Positions 34,611-46,100 of a stretch of 64,000 nt of DNA are shown in pieces (position 1 is the stretch's first letter; every line of letters begins with the position of its first letter). Made by a program: the position numbers and the translations under genes. A model generated the notes under the pieces. The model was not told the origin of the DNA, searched no databases, and saw only the letters and a program-made list of their open reading frames with translations. The stretch is taken from NCBI GenBank assembly GCA_003255025.1, contig QANY01008723.1:372001-436000 (forward strand), given 5' to 3'. This DNA comes from Datisca glomerata (taxonomy: Eukaryota > Streptophyta > Magnoliopsida > Cucurbitales > Datiscaceae).

Positions 34611-36440
34611 ATGTCTATTGTTTTACTTTACTTACTGTTTTATTTGAATTATGTTTATTGTAACTGTGATCATGTGAGTGTAATATTTATATTATTGTTG
34701 TGCAGAAGAACAACACACTCATTCAATGGGGAGAGGTAAGTTCAAGTCAAAGATAAATGTTTCTTTGTGGATTTTGTTGGAGGGGCAAGATGATAGGAAA
34801 TAATTTTTTTTGTGGATTTTGTAATTGTGTGAAGACGTGATCCTTCAACACTTAAATTATTTTTTGTGGATTTTGTAATTATGGAAGAATGTGATCCTTT
34901 AACACTAATTATTTTTTATGGAATTTATAATTATGGAATGATGTGATTCTTTGTAACTATGCAAATTATGCTGACATTATAATGGAACATATGAAAAATA
35001 TTCAGTTTAATGATAGGAAAGTATTATGTGTAGCTTACTTTATGTGCAATTCATTCTCTTAATATATCATTTACATAATATAGATAGGATTGAAAACTAA
35101 GAATGTGTAAACTCAAATATCAGGAAACTCTATTATAAGTTTACATAGTATAACTCAAATTACATATTAAAAAGATGATTAAACTCAAATAGTTTACATA
35201 ATAAAATCATATTACATAAATAATGTCTATTGTTTTACTTTACTTACTGTTTTATTTGAATTATGTTTATTTTAACTGTGATCATGTGAGTGTAATATTT
35301 CTATTATTGTTGTGCAGAAGAACAACACATTCATTCAATAAGGAGAGGTAAGTTCAAGTCAAAGATAAATGTTTCTTTGTGGATTTTGTTGGAGGGGCAA
35401 GATGATAGGAAAGAATTTTTTTTGTGGATTTTGTAATTATGTGAAGACGTGATCCTTCAACACTCAAAATATTTTTTGTGGATTTTGTAATTCTGGAAGA
35501 ATGTGATAATTTAATTATTTTTTATGGAATTTATAATTATGGAATGATGTGATTCTTTTTAACTATGCAAATTATGCTAACATTATAATGGAACATATGA
35601 AAAATATTCAGTTTAATGATAGGAAAGTATTATGTGTAGCTTACTTTATGTGCAATTCCTTCTCTTAATATATCATTTACATAATATAGATAGGATTGAA
35701 AACTAAGATTGTATAAACTCAAATATCCGTAAACTCTATTATAAGTTTACATAGTATAACTCAAATTACATATTAAAAAAATGATTAAACTCAAATAGTT
35801 TACATAATAAAATCACATTACATAAATAATGTCTATTGTTTTACTTTACTTACTATTTTATTTGAATTATGTTTATTATAGCTGTGATCATGTGAGTGTA
35901 ATATTTATATTATTGTTGTGCAGAAGAACAACACACTCATTCAATGGGGAGAGGTAAGTTCAAGTCAAAGATAAATGTTTTCTTTGTGGATTTTGTTGGA
36001 GGGGCAAGATGATAGGAAATAATTTTTTTGTGGATTTTGTAATTGTGTGAAGACGTGATCCTTCAACACTTAAATTATTTTTTGTGGATTTTGTAATTAT
36101 GGAAGAATGTGATCCTTTAACACTAATTATTTTTTATGGAATTTATAATTATGGAATGATGTGATTCTTTGTAACTATGCAGATTCTGCTGACATTATAA
36201 TGGAACATATGAAAATATTCAGTTTAATGATAGGAAAGTATTATGTGTAGCTTACTTTATGTGCAATTCCTTCTCTTAATATATCATTTACATAATATAG
36301 ATATGATTGAAAACTAAGATTGTATAAACTCAAATATCCGTAAACTCTATTATAAGTTTACATAGTATAACTCAAATTACATATTAAAAAAATGATTAAA
36401 CTCAAATAGTTTACATAATAAAATCACATTACATAAATAA
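34611..36440 (+). repeat. Three tandem copies of a ~610-bp unit with a splice-bordered mini-exon
   Basis: Copies lie at 34611-35222, 35223-35828 and 35829-36440, each starting ATGTCTATTGTTTTACTTTA and nearly identical. Each holds TTGTGCAG, then 30 bases coding KNNTLIQWGE, then GTAAGTTC, i.e. a mini-exon between an acceptor and a donor. Copy two has a stop (CAATAAGGA) and copies one and three read CAATGGGGA. The unit probably derives from the 3' exons and introns of mudrA. Confidence 0.92.
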
Positions 36441-36480
36441 TAAGACCTACGATTAGAATTACAAAAAACACAATGCAAAT

Positions 36481-36771
36481 TTAGAATATAAATCTCATTT
36501 GCTTAAGCTCTTCCTTAAGTTTCTTTAATTCCTTAACTTTGGAGATATCGTTGTTATTGTCCTTATCTTCGATAACAAAATCGTTTATGTCATCAACCAG
36601 GTTACACCATCTAAAAAATCCACATATGTTGTCCTCACAGCAATAATATAACTTATGTTTATTTTTATGAGACTCAGAAATCTTGACAGCAGCTCTTCTT
36701 CCGCACCGACATCTTTTATTAATATATTGTAGCCCATCATATGCAAAGACATTGACGCTTGAACTTGACAT
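36481..36771 (-). CDS. GRF-type zinc-finger protein of MULE 1
   Basis: A 96-residue intact frame from the ATG at 36771. Residues 21-55 hold CRCG (21-24), CC (44-45) and CGFFRW (50-55), the CxCG...C...CGFFxW arrangement of GRF zinc fingers, which bind single-stranded nucleic acid in other proteins. The C-terminus (78-93) is a short Lys/Glu/Leu coiled segment. It points toward mudrA and ends inside the same element, so it is transposon cargo or an accessory gene, in the position mudrB has in maize MuDR. The expected GR of the GRF motif is replaced by HKLYYC. An in-frame TTG six bases upstream is not needed. Confidence 0.78.
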   Translation of the reverse strand: MSSSSVNVFAYDGLQYINKRCRCGRRAAVKISESHKNKHKLYYCCEDNICGFFRWCNLVDDINDFVIEDKDNNNDISKVKELKKLKEELKQMRFIF

Positions 36772-37427
36772 CTTCAATTATCTAAACATATCAAATAATA
36801 ACAACTAATTAACAACACAAACAATCACCAATTCAGACTTAATTTTAACTAAAAAATATCATAATAAAACAAAGCGAGACAAAAGTTAAGCAATTAATTC
36901 AAATAAAGTTATATAATATGTACACGATCCCGATACCCTAATTTCTTCACCAATTCAGACTCAATTCCCCAATTTTTCACCAATTCAGAGCCAATCCCCA
37001 AATTTTTTTACCAATTAAGACCTAATCCCCCAATTTCTTTAACAATTAAGCAATAAATTGAGCCTTATAATCAATAAAAATCATGAATTTAGACTTATCT
37101 TCAAAGCCAAATCATAATTAAATCAGAAGATACAACTGAAAAACTTACCTAAATCGATGGAAAAACTTACCCAAATAGGTGGAAAAACCAGAAAAAGCTT
37201 TTACCTAAATGGGTGGAAAAACCAGAAAAAAAAATTACCTAAATCGCGAACTGGAAAAACTTACCCAAATCGGTAGTGCTTTGTCGTGGTACTGTGGTGG
37301 TTCACGGTGGTTCCGTGGGGCTTTGTAGCTGCTCCTCCTTCTTCTTCGTAGCTCTTCTCCATGACGTTTCGATGCTGCTCCTTAGGATTTTTCGCAGCTC
37401 CTATCTTCATCTTCAGTGAGTTTTTTT

Positions 37428-37470
37428 TATCAAATTTTTGGGTTATATCATTTAACCCAAAAATTTGATA
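37428..37470. repeat. Perfect 18-bp inverted repeat near the MULE 1 right end
   Basis: TATCAAATTTTTGGGTTA at 37428-37445 and its exact complement at 37453-37470 enclose a 7-base loop. It could fold into a hairpin in RNA or DNA and might feed small-RNA silencing, which is inference. Confidence 0.9.
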
Positions 37471-38946
37471 TAACCTGAAATAAAATAATATAACCTACTT
37501 TGCTTACTATTGATTAAGGACCGTTTTGGCATTTTAAAAGAACTTAACGCCGTTAAAAAATAAATTATTGTTTTTGAGATTTTTTGTCCACAAAATAAAA
37601 TAACAAAGGAGGTCTGTGTCTTTTTTGAAACTATAAGGAGTGCTCGTGTCTTTTAAACAAATCTCAGGAGTTGTCAGTGTATTTTTCCATTTTTATTTTT
37701 CAGTGAAAGGACACCCGGCCGTTTTTTAATGAGGGGTCCAAATTTTAAAGATCCGTCTCATATTCATTTGAACAATTTAAATTAGATAACAACATGTTTT
37801 TTAAAGACAATGGGTAATTACAATAGACCCTCTATGACATTCCATGACTATACTAATTGATCCCCTAATTTTTAAAATCTTTCATAATATTCCATCACTT
37901 ATCATTTTGTTTCACTAATACTCCCTACCATGACTTTTGTTTAAAAAATTAATGGAAGTCAATATACGTGAGTCTTTTAATGGGCAATGAGATAATTTAA
38001 CATCACATTACCACGCATAAGTCATCCATGGTTTCTCCCCCACAAACCAACTTTAGGTGGGGAGAATAGGCCCTTCGTGTACTCTGACATCTGTGAAGGG
38101 TCTTCTTCAAAGTTTCTCTAGCGAATGAACCCTTCATTTTCGATTTCTCAGTTTCATTTTCACATTTTCATTTTTCAAACTCCTTCACTGCTTTTTTTTT
38201 TATTTCTTCTTTCGCCATCTTCTTGAGGACGAGACCGTGGACAAGACAGTGAAGGTTTCGAAGCTTAAAGACAAAGCAATGAGGATGAGTTTTTTTTTCT
38301 CTATTTATATACTCAAAGATTTTAGAAAACAACAAAAAGAATATTTTTTACAAAAGTATTAGGGACCACCATTTTTATAGTATTTTCAAAAGAGTGGCCC
38401 TTAAATTTTTTACTAATTTGTCCAGGGATGTATAGTCTAGTTTAGGGTTTGAAGTTTTTGTTTGCATGCTGATATAGGGTTTTACAGTCTGGTTTAGGGT
38501 TTGATCAAATACTAATCAGGGTTTTTATTGTATTATGAGAATGTAAACTGATTAGGGTTTTATATTGCTATAGTGCTATAAAATCTGATTGCATACTGAT
38601 TAGAGTTATTTGTAGTGTATTTTGAGTTATCTATATTGCATTCTGAGACCATATACTAATTAGGGTTTTATACTACTATAAAATCTTATTGCATACCGAT
38701 TAGAGTTGTCTGCAACGTATTCTGAGTGTTTGTATTGTATTATGAGATCGTATATTGATTAAGATTTTATACTACTATAAAATCTAATTGCATACTAATT
38801 AGAGTTGATTGTAGTGTATTCTGAGTTTGCATATGGTTTTGAATTCTGAGATTCCATACTATTTTAAATTCTGAAATTGCATATTATTTTGAATTCTGAG
38901 ATTGCATACTGTTTTGAATTCTGAGATTGCATATTGTGTTGTATGC

Positions 38947-39830
38947 AGTGTATTCAAGTGACTATGATGATCCTGATTTTACTGATGCTGAGTCAAATGA
39001 TGGCCAAAAAACTGATGATGATCAGTTGTTTGAGTCAATGGTTGAACCAGAAGCAGAACATACTTTAGTTGTACTAGTTTTAATGTAGTTGACACTGAGG
39101 AGGACAACTTATGTGCATTAAAAAGTTTGGATAGTGAGTCAGATGGAGAAGGTGTAAGGTGTAGGAATAGACCTAGAAATCCCGTGTTCTTCCCTGAAAT
39201 AGATATGAGATGCTCAACTCAAATGGGGCATGTTGCTTGTGTCTGCAGTTGAGTTTAGGCAGGCTGTGAGGGTATACTCTATTAAGAGTGGTAGGGTTCT
39301 AAGATTTGTGAAAAATGATAGGGGAGAGACTAGGGCTGCATGTTTTAATGGGCGTCCTTGGTTTGTGCATTTTCCTACCTATATGGGCATGAGGAGGGAA
39401 ATTTGAAGTGTTTCATGCTACTATGTCATTTAGTGTAGTGAACTTGGAGACAAATACTTATACTTATAGGAAATGAGATCATGCTGGCATTCTATGTTGT
39501 CATGCCATAGCTGCCATAAGTTACAAACTAGATGATCTACATGCATATGTGAATAATTGTTAAAGAGGTCTCTTTAAAGGCATATGGGCATGTCCTAAGC
39601 CCTATGACCAGTTAAAAATTATGGCCCTACTAGACCACCATCAATTCTTCCTACATACCATAAGTAGTCTAGGAGACCTAAGAAGTTGAGGACAATGGAG
39701 GCTGGTGAATCTCCTAGACTCCCTATAGTGCCAAACAAGAATTCCAAGGCTGGTATAGTAATTATGCAAACAATGTGGTGAATTTGGTCACAATATACTA
39801 ATATGTAACATGAGAAAGCTATAAAACAGT
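38947..39830 (+). pseudogene. mudrA remnant lacking the catalytic core
   Basis: The N-terminal part has an acidic stretch (YDDPDFTDAESND) and the MuDR N-domain (VEFRQAVRVYSIKSGRVLRF then FNGRPWFVHF at about 39244-39373). Sequence then jumps to the C-terminal SWIM zinc region (CCHAIAAISYKLDDLHAYVN near 39500-39550) and a CCHC zinc knuckle (CKQCGEFGHNILIC near 39765-39810). Everything between, including the DDE catalytic domain, is missing, in addition to stops and a frameshift. The product could at most have bound DNA; more likely nothing is made. Confidence 0.85.
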
Positions 39831-40821
39831 TAATACAGTTAATTAAGTTTTATTTGTTAATTTGAAGTGTTTAAGTATATTTTGTTGTTTAATTGTAGGC
39901 TTCACAATCAGCTTCACAAGCTTCTGGATTAGTGGTTTCATAGAATGTTGAACCAGTGGCTTCACAGAATGCTGAACCAACGGCTTCACATAATGCTTCC
40001 CAGATGTCAACAATTAATACATTATTTCTACATTTAATTATATTTTATTTGTTAATTTACAAAAAAATTATATTTAATTATGTTCTATTGTTTAGTTGTA
40101 GGCTTCTGAACTAGTGGAAAATGTTTCCCAATGAACCAATGGCAAATTCTCGAGTTGAGGTTTGAACCAGTGGTAAATGCTTCCCAGAGGATACAACAGT
40201 GCAACTATCACTTTCTGAACCAGTGGAAAATGCTAGAGGTATGAATCAATGTATGTCTCTCAATCTCCTACCTTAGTGACATATCCCGTGAGAATGATGG
40301 TCCTTAAGAAGCAATGCACCCGAAAGACGACCAGAGCATTATTCACAGCGGAAATTGAACGCCTTTCTTCCCCTTAGTTAGCCAACTTTGAACAATGATT
40401 GTGAATTTTTTATGGATATATTTGTGAGAACTTTGAACGATGATTCTATATGTTTATATTTTGTGAAGGAGGATGATTATTTTTTGTGGATAGTACAAAT
40501 GAAGGATGTTTGTGATTTTTTGTAAGGATATTATGAATATTGTTGATAATTATGAAGGATGCTTAATTATGAAGCATGGATGATGTTTTAATTATGTTTG
40601 GGAATATTACTCTCTCTCAACTCAATGATCAAATTTTATAAATGTAAATTTAATCTTAACTTTTCATTGATCAAAATAGCATACCATTGAAGTACACAAA
40701 TATCATCAACAACATAACCTAAACCAAAATAAGCTTAAATACAAGATAAATACCCCTAAAAGTTGAAGTAAACAAACATCAACAACAAGCATATGCACAT
40801 CATCAACTTCTTAATCTTGGA
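39831..40821 (+). other. 3' part of MULE 2, diverged low-complexity tail
   Basis: Contains short repeats reading like SEPVENAS/ASQNAEPVAS (39900-40240), likely the repetitive C-terminal tail of the mudrA product spread over small exons, then AT-rich non-coding DNA up to the GRF gene. Confidence 0.5.
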
Positions 40822-41181
40822 TCATAAAAATCTATTTATGTGCTTAAGTTGGGTCATTCCTCTTAATAACCCGAGGATAATATTCTTTACTCTTTCATAA
40901 ATGGGTGAGTCGGACCATACAAAAAATCTACATTCTCCATTGTTCTGCAAAACAAAAAATTCAACAAAATTAACAAACAATTCTAAGAAAATAGAGCTTC
41001 CAATTTTAGTTAACATGGAGATTCTAATTTCAGTACAAAATTGAGGATGATGAGGTGAAAATTTTTCCTTCAAACTTACCCATATTTTAGGACATATATA
41101 GAACATTCTTCCCGAATTCAAATCACTCTAAGAGGCATTCACTTCTGAAAGAATACCACAGTAGCAAATTGGAGCTCCCAT
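40822..41181 (-). pseudogene. GRF-type zinc-finger gene of MULE 2, two exons, one stop
   Basis: Exon 1 at 41080-41181 reads MGAPICYCGILSEVNAS, a TAG stop, then SDLNSGRMFYICPKIW. Exon 2 at 40822-40944 starts NNGECRFFVWSDSPI. The intron 40945-41079 has GT and AG borders and the two exons join in frame. Joined, it shows CYCG...NSGRMFYIC...CRFFVW, a textbook GRF zinc finger (CxCG, GRxF, C, CxFFxW). Apart from the single internal stop it is well preserved. It is convergent with the mudrA remnant of the same element, the same layout as in MULE 1, though that copy has no intron. Confidence 0.82.
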
Positions 41182-41547
41182 GAAAAAAAATGAAACAACA
41201 ATGAAAGAATTGCAGGGAAATGGTTGTTGCAGGTGAAGCACAAACAATGAAGGGATATGGGGAATTTGGCGTCATTTCTTATAGGGAAAATGAGGTTTGT
41301 CGTAAAGGACCATGGATGGCTTACACGTGACAATGGGTATTGAATTATTTCATTGCCCATTAAAATACTCACGTGTAAGTCGCGTGCATTGACTTCCGTC
41401 AATTTTTTTTAACAGAAGTCACGGTAAGAGGTATTGATGAAATAAAATGAAAAGTCAAGGGGTTTTATGAAAGATTTTAAAGTTAGAGGGACAGATGATA
41501 TAGTTGCACAAAAGTCGGGGGTCCGATATAATTAACTCTAAAGATAA

Positions 41548-43183
41548 AAATTTAAGTTTTATATCTTCAAATATCTTTATCTTCATTTTTACTATATTAA
41601 AAATAGCTTAACGGGATAAACTTTTGATTTCTCATTTTACCCTTTAAACCTCATTAAATATAATATAAGATTAATTTTCTTTATATTTAATTCATTTATA
41701 ATTCTATTCACTAATTATTCTTTTACTAATACTATATAAAATTTTGTATTTTAGATTATTATGTTATTAAGAATGTGAAGGATCATGTATAAGATTTTAA
41801 ATATTCTTACATCATAAATATTATTTTAGTCAATAACAACGAGCTACTGTTTATCTGTAAGATTTTTCATTGTTTAATCGAATCACTAGTCGAGACCCAT
41901 GATTTTTTTTATTTTATAATAAATGTAATAATTTTCAATGTTCATTATCCATAGTATATAATTTGTCATATTTGATTTTCTCTTCTCAAATAATATCTTC
42001 TTTGTTTATTTTCATCTTATCTTACGATATAAATTTATTAAGACCGTGCGTTCTTTAATTCAAAAACTCTTGTAGATAATTTATCATCTCGAGATGATGT
42101 ATCTCTTATTCAAGATTTCTTATATTTGTAACATTTTTATTTTAACTATATCATCTCAATGTGATACATGATTTATTCAAATTTCTTATTTACAATAGTT
42201 TAGTTGTGAATATAAGAAAATCACCATTATTATTTCCTTTTGTTTTAGATTTATATCATTTTGAAAGCTAGTGTATTTATTTCAACATTAATAATAAATT
42301 TAAACTTATTGTATAATTTTAAAATTCTTTAACACGTTCGAAGCACGTACTTTTAGACAAGTTGATTTATAAAAGAGGGTAAAGTTATAAATGGTAAAGT
42401 AATTTGTAGTCTTAGTTGGACGGTTAAGCCATTTTCTTAGGTGGTGTTTTTGTTGATTAAAATGAATTAATAGAATGTAATGAAATGTTATTGAGAATGA
42501 AAAAAGTTTAGTATAGGAAAGACATGAGATGATCAATATTCTGTAAAGAGAGAATGAAAGATTGAGAAAATAAAAGTTATAAATGAAACGATGGTTACAC
42601 GAAGGAGATAGAATAATGATAATTCACATACCCATGCCTATATTATTTTATTTTCAGACAATACAAATTAATAACTAGACCAAAAGAGTATTTTTTTATA
42701 AATATAATAATTATATAGTGACTAAATTATCGACTAAATTTTAAGAGGTCAAATGACGTCAACTATTTATAAGTTAATTCGCTAAATTATTTTAATGAAT
42801 CAGAAAATATTAAATTATGAATGATTAACAAATCACTTAAAACTTATTCTATAATTAAACTGGGATAGAATTACCCTTATAAACAACTCATAATTGTATT
42901 TCTATTTGTTTGAATTTCATTCAATTCAATTGAACCAAGTAACACATTTTACTGGGTATGTGATGGGACGTGGCCTCCAACTTCTCGTGCATTCAGGCCC
43001 ATTCCCCTCATTTACCGACCACAGGACAGGACCCAAGTCACCTGTCCTAGCGGTGGCCCAGGACGAAATAACGACGGAATGGAAGCTTTACAGAGACCCC
43101 TTCTAGACTCTGTCCCCTGTTTTGCTGGAGCAAGAAACAGATTAACTGCTCGAGAGGAATAATTGTTTTGATTAAAGACGAGA
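41548..43183. other. Intergenic region upstream of AAR2
   Basis: AT-rich, containing a MITE-like copy (42440-42945). The last about 200 bp (42960-43183) are GC-richer and probably hold the AAR2 promoter and 5' leader; the 70-codon frame there has no recognised similarity. Confidence 0.5.
42440..42945. mobile_element. MITE related to the element at 26016
   Basis: Left end GGTGGTGTTTTTGTTGATTA and reverse complement of the right end GTGTTACTTGGTTCAATTGA are inverted and share the (G)GTGGTGTTTGGTTCAAT pattern of the 26016-26313 MITE. Flanks ATTTTCTTA and ATTTTACTG are only partly alike, so the borders are approximate. Confidence 0.5.
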
Positions 43184-46100
43184 ATGGACGCTGAAACTGC
43201 TCTAGAGCTAGTAAAGCAAGGTGCGACGCTCCTCTTCCTCGACGTTCCTCAGTATACTCTCATCGGTATTGACACTCAGGTAATTAGAACGTCTGCCTAT
43301 GTATTAGAAAATGAAGTAGCTGGTTTTTCCTTATTTTTTTAACGCGTAATCACAGCTACTCGTGCTGTTTTCTTGTTGTTGTCGTTTTACTTTTGATCAT
43401 GGTGTGCTTGAAGAGAAGCATAGCTGGAAAAATGGGTTATTTCCCGCTGTTTTTTGTTTAAAATCTCTGTTACCAACCTCTGAGTCTGGCAAATTATACT
43501 CTTTTTTTTTTGTTACATTGGCACCGTATCTAAGGCGTTGATTCTATCTTGCAGATGTTTTCTGTAGGGCCGGCTTTCAGGGGAATAAAGATGATTCCGC
43601 CAGGACGTCATTTTGTGTATTACAGTTCAGCTAGCAGGTTGATTTTGTACTGAGAGTTTTAATAGATTTTTAATTGTATTAAGTTCTTTAGACAGATTCA
43701 CAGAAGATGCATATTGAAATGAATCTGATCGAGGTGAATATTGATAAACATACTTATATATAAACATAGATTTTGTTTCCATGGAATTTTCTTGCAGTGC
43801 TCTATAGAGAGGTGGCTGGGTTTGCATCATTGTTAAACGAGACTATGATGATAACTAAATTACATATGCAATTCTAGTGATTATTTTTTTTTGGTAAGTA
43901 AGATATGTATTAGAAAAAATCCCCGAGACAGGGTAAATACAACCTAATGGACAACTATAAACACAAAAAATGAAGGCTATTCACGCAGTTTTTTTCACAC
44001 TCTAACATGGAGAATAAGAAGCCCACGCAGTCTTCAAGAATACAATTCTAGTGATTATTATATCGGTTGTAGGCACGGTTCGTTGATCTAATTAGATTTG
44101 CTATATAACAGATAAAATCAACTTGCTATCAGATTTATATTCTTTTTTGATGTCCCTTTCTATGCTTCACTTACGTATGAGAAGGTTTTGGCATTGTGAA
44201 CTTGATATATGCTTTCACATGTCGACCTTGTGTCTTAATATTTTAAGGTTTGGGAGAATAAAAAACGAACTTCCTGGATCGCATTTGGTGCCTATCAACA
44301 AGAATCAATCCAGGGAGTATGTTGCCAAATAAATTGCATAACATTTGTCATGGTATGTAGCTGGAAATATGGCTATGGATATTCAAGAATATGGATAGGA
44401 TACTGAAATTATTACATTTCGATGGATTTTTGTTATCAGGTCACTTTACGACTGGGATTAGTGAATTAATTCAGTAGATATTAATTAAGTGATTAGCTTA
44501 TATCAGCCAATAAATTAATTGGGTAAGACCAATAGAAAAAAATAATTGGATAAGCTAATTAATTATATGAGATGCTGCGAAACTAAATTGTTCTTATTTT
44601 TATAAGTGACTGTAATCACTTTCTACTCTACTGATAGACAAAGATAGGTCAGATTTTGATATTGTTCATTCAAACCGTTCTACGAGTATCTGCAAATCAG
44701 TGTGCATTATGCAGCTGCATAGCATATACCGAATTTTAGTGCTAGAATCATTGGTGGTATTGACGTTCTTGGTGTTATGAAAAGTAAAGTATTTTGTTTT
44801 CTTAAAATTTCAAATACTTTTATTTGTTAGTTTTTTCTCATTTCCAATGCAGAGATGGAAAGGAGTTCTCACGGATTATTGGCTTCTTCGTGGATGCTGG
44901 CCCCTCGGAGGTTTTGAATTCAAATAGTTTTGAATTGTTATGTTTGATATAGGATCGCTTCTCTTGGTGTTACCTATTTCTTTGTCTAATCATTCACTAG
45001 ATATTGTTAGTGAGCTATAGCTTAGAAGTAGAAGGAATTGTACCTTTCTAAATCTAATCCTAACCATGAAATTCCACGTTAAATTCATAATTATTCATGT
45101 TCAATGATATTTTAGTGTAAGAGACAGGTTAGTGCAGCAATATAGATGTATGATTTGTATCTGTTACACTTATCTACAGATGCATTTAGATTGTCTAGAA
45201 GTCAGTCTATTCTTTGTCAATGATATCAGTGAGGCATGAGAAATGGCATGAACCATTGAATCTCATTTAGTTTTATGATACGTGGTTCTTATATAAAAAA
45301 ACAAATTTGATTGCAAAATACTAGTTGTTGACTGATGCTGCTATAATTGTATTGATGAATGTTTGGTTAAGTTGTGTTACCATACTCTTAATTCTTTGTA
45401 GCTGAAATTTTCTGATGTTATGACTCCAATAGGTAATTGTTCGTAGTTGGGATAAACAAGAGGAACGATTAGTAAGAGTATCAGAAGAAGAGGTTTGTAT
45501 TTTTTTTGTAGTATATATACATATTTGTGCTTTGTTTTCTTGATGTTGTCTTGGCGTAGAAATAGATTGATTACTGAAGTACATAGCAGCTTATTTCTTA
45601 GGATTTTCCTTGTTTTCCCCAGATATACTGCACCAATTTTGGTCTTCCATTTATGAAGTCTATGCCATTAGTTATTGGAGGATACCTGAGTCCTTAAATG
45701 TTAATTTTGTCAATCCTAGAAACTTTGCTCTGCATAGATATAAAAAAGTTTAAAACTGTTTTCTCCTCTCTGTCTTCTCTCTCCCAACACCTTGTCTCAA
45801 TTAAGGATGAGAGATACCATCAAGCAGTTAAAAGTTTGGAGTTTGACAGACAGCTTGGTCCATACAATCTAGGCCAGTATGCAGATTGGAAGCGATTATC
45901 TAACTACATCACAAAGAGTACAATTGAGCGATTAGGTATGCACCATGAACCTGTTTTATGTTTTCTCATCATGACAACATGGTCAACAATATTTGCAATA
46001 TTATGACCTTTGAAATGCATAATTCACCCTTGATTTATCAGTGATAAAATTGGATTTGCATAGAATTGGAAGCAAGCTGTAATTGTGGGGGCACTAGGCA

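Larger units (their letters stand above)
31022..37688 (+). mobile_element. Mutator-like element 1 (6.7 kb) with mudrA and GRF zinc-finger gene
   Basis: Perfect 10-bp target duplications ATTTTTATTT lie at 31012-31021 and 37689-37698. The left end AAAAAAATAAACTAACACTC and the reverse complement of the right end GGAAAAATACACTGACAACT align over about 80 bp, differing mainly by G-to-A or C-to-T type changes. Inside are a mudrA pseudogene (plus), an assembly gap, a triplicated 0.6 kb repeat and a GRF zinc-finger frame (minus). Stops and frameshifts in mudrA make it non-autonomous today. The insertion lies 0.3 kb upstream of the trihelix gene. Confidence 0.92.
37811..41538 (+). mobile_element. Mutator-like element 2 (3.7 kb), internally deleted
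   Basis: Long terminal inverted repeats: 37811-38031 and the reverse complement of 41310-41538 align well (shared blocks include AAAATCTTTCATAA, TTTTAATGGGCAATGA and CATCCATGG). Flanks TAAAGACAA (37802-37810) and TAAAGATAA (41539-41547) form a 9-bp target duplication with one mismatch. It holds a mudrA remnant on plus and a GRF zinc-finger gene on minus. It lies 112 bp from the target duplication of MULE 1, and its TIRs differ, so it is a separate family. Confidence 0.9.
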
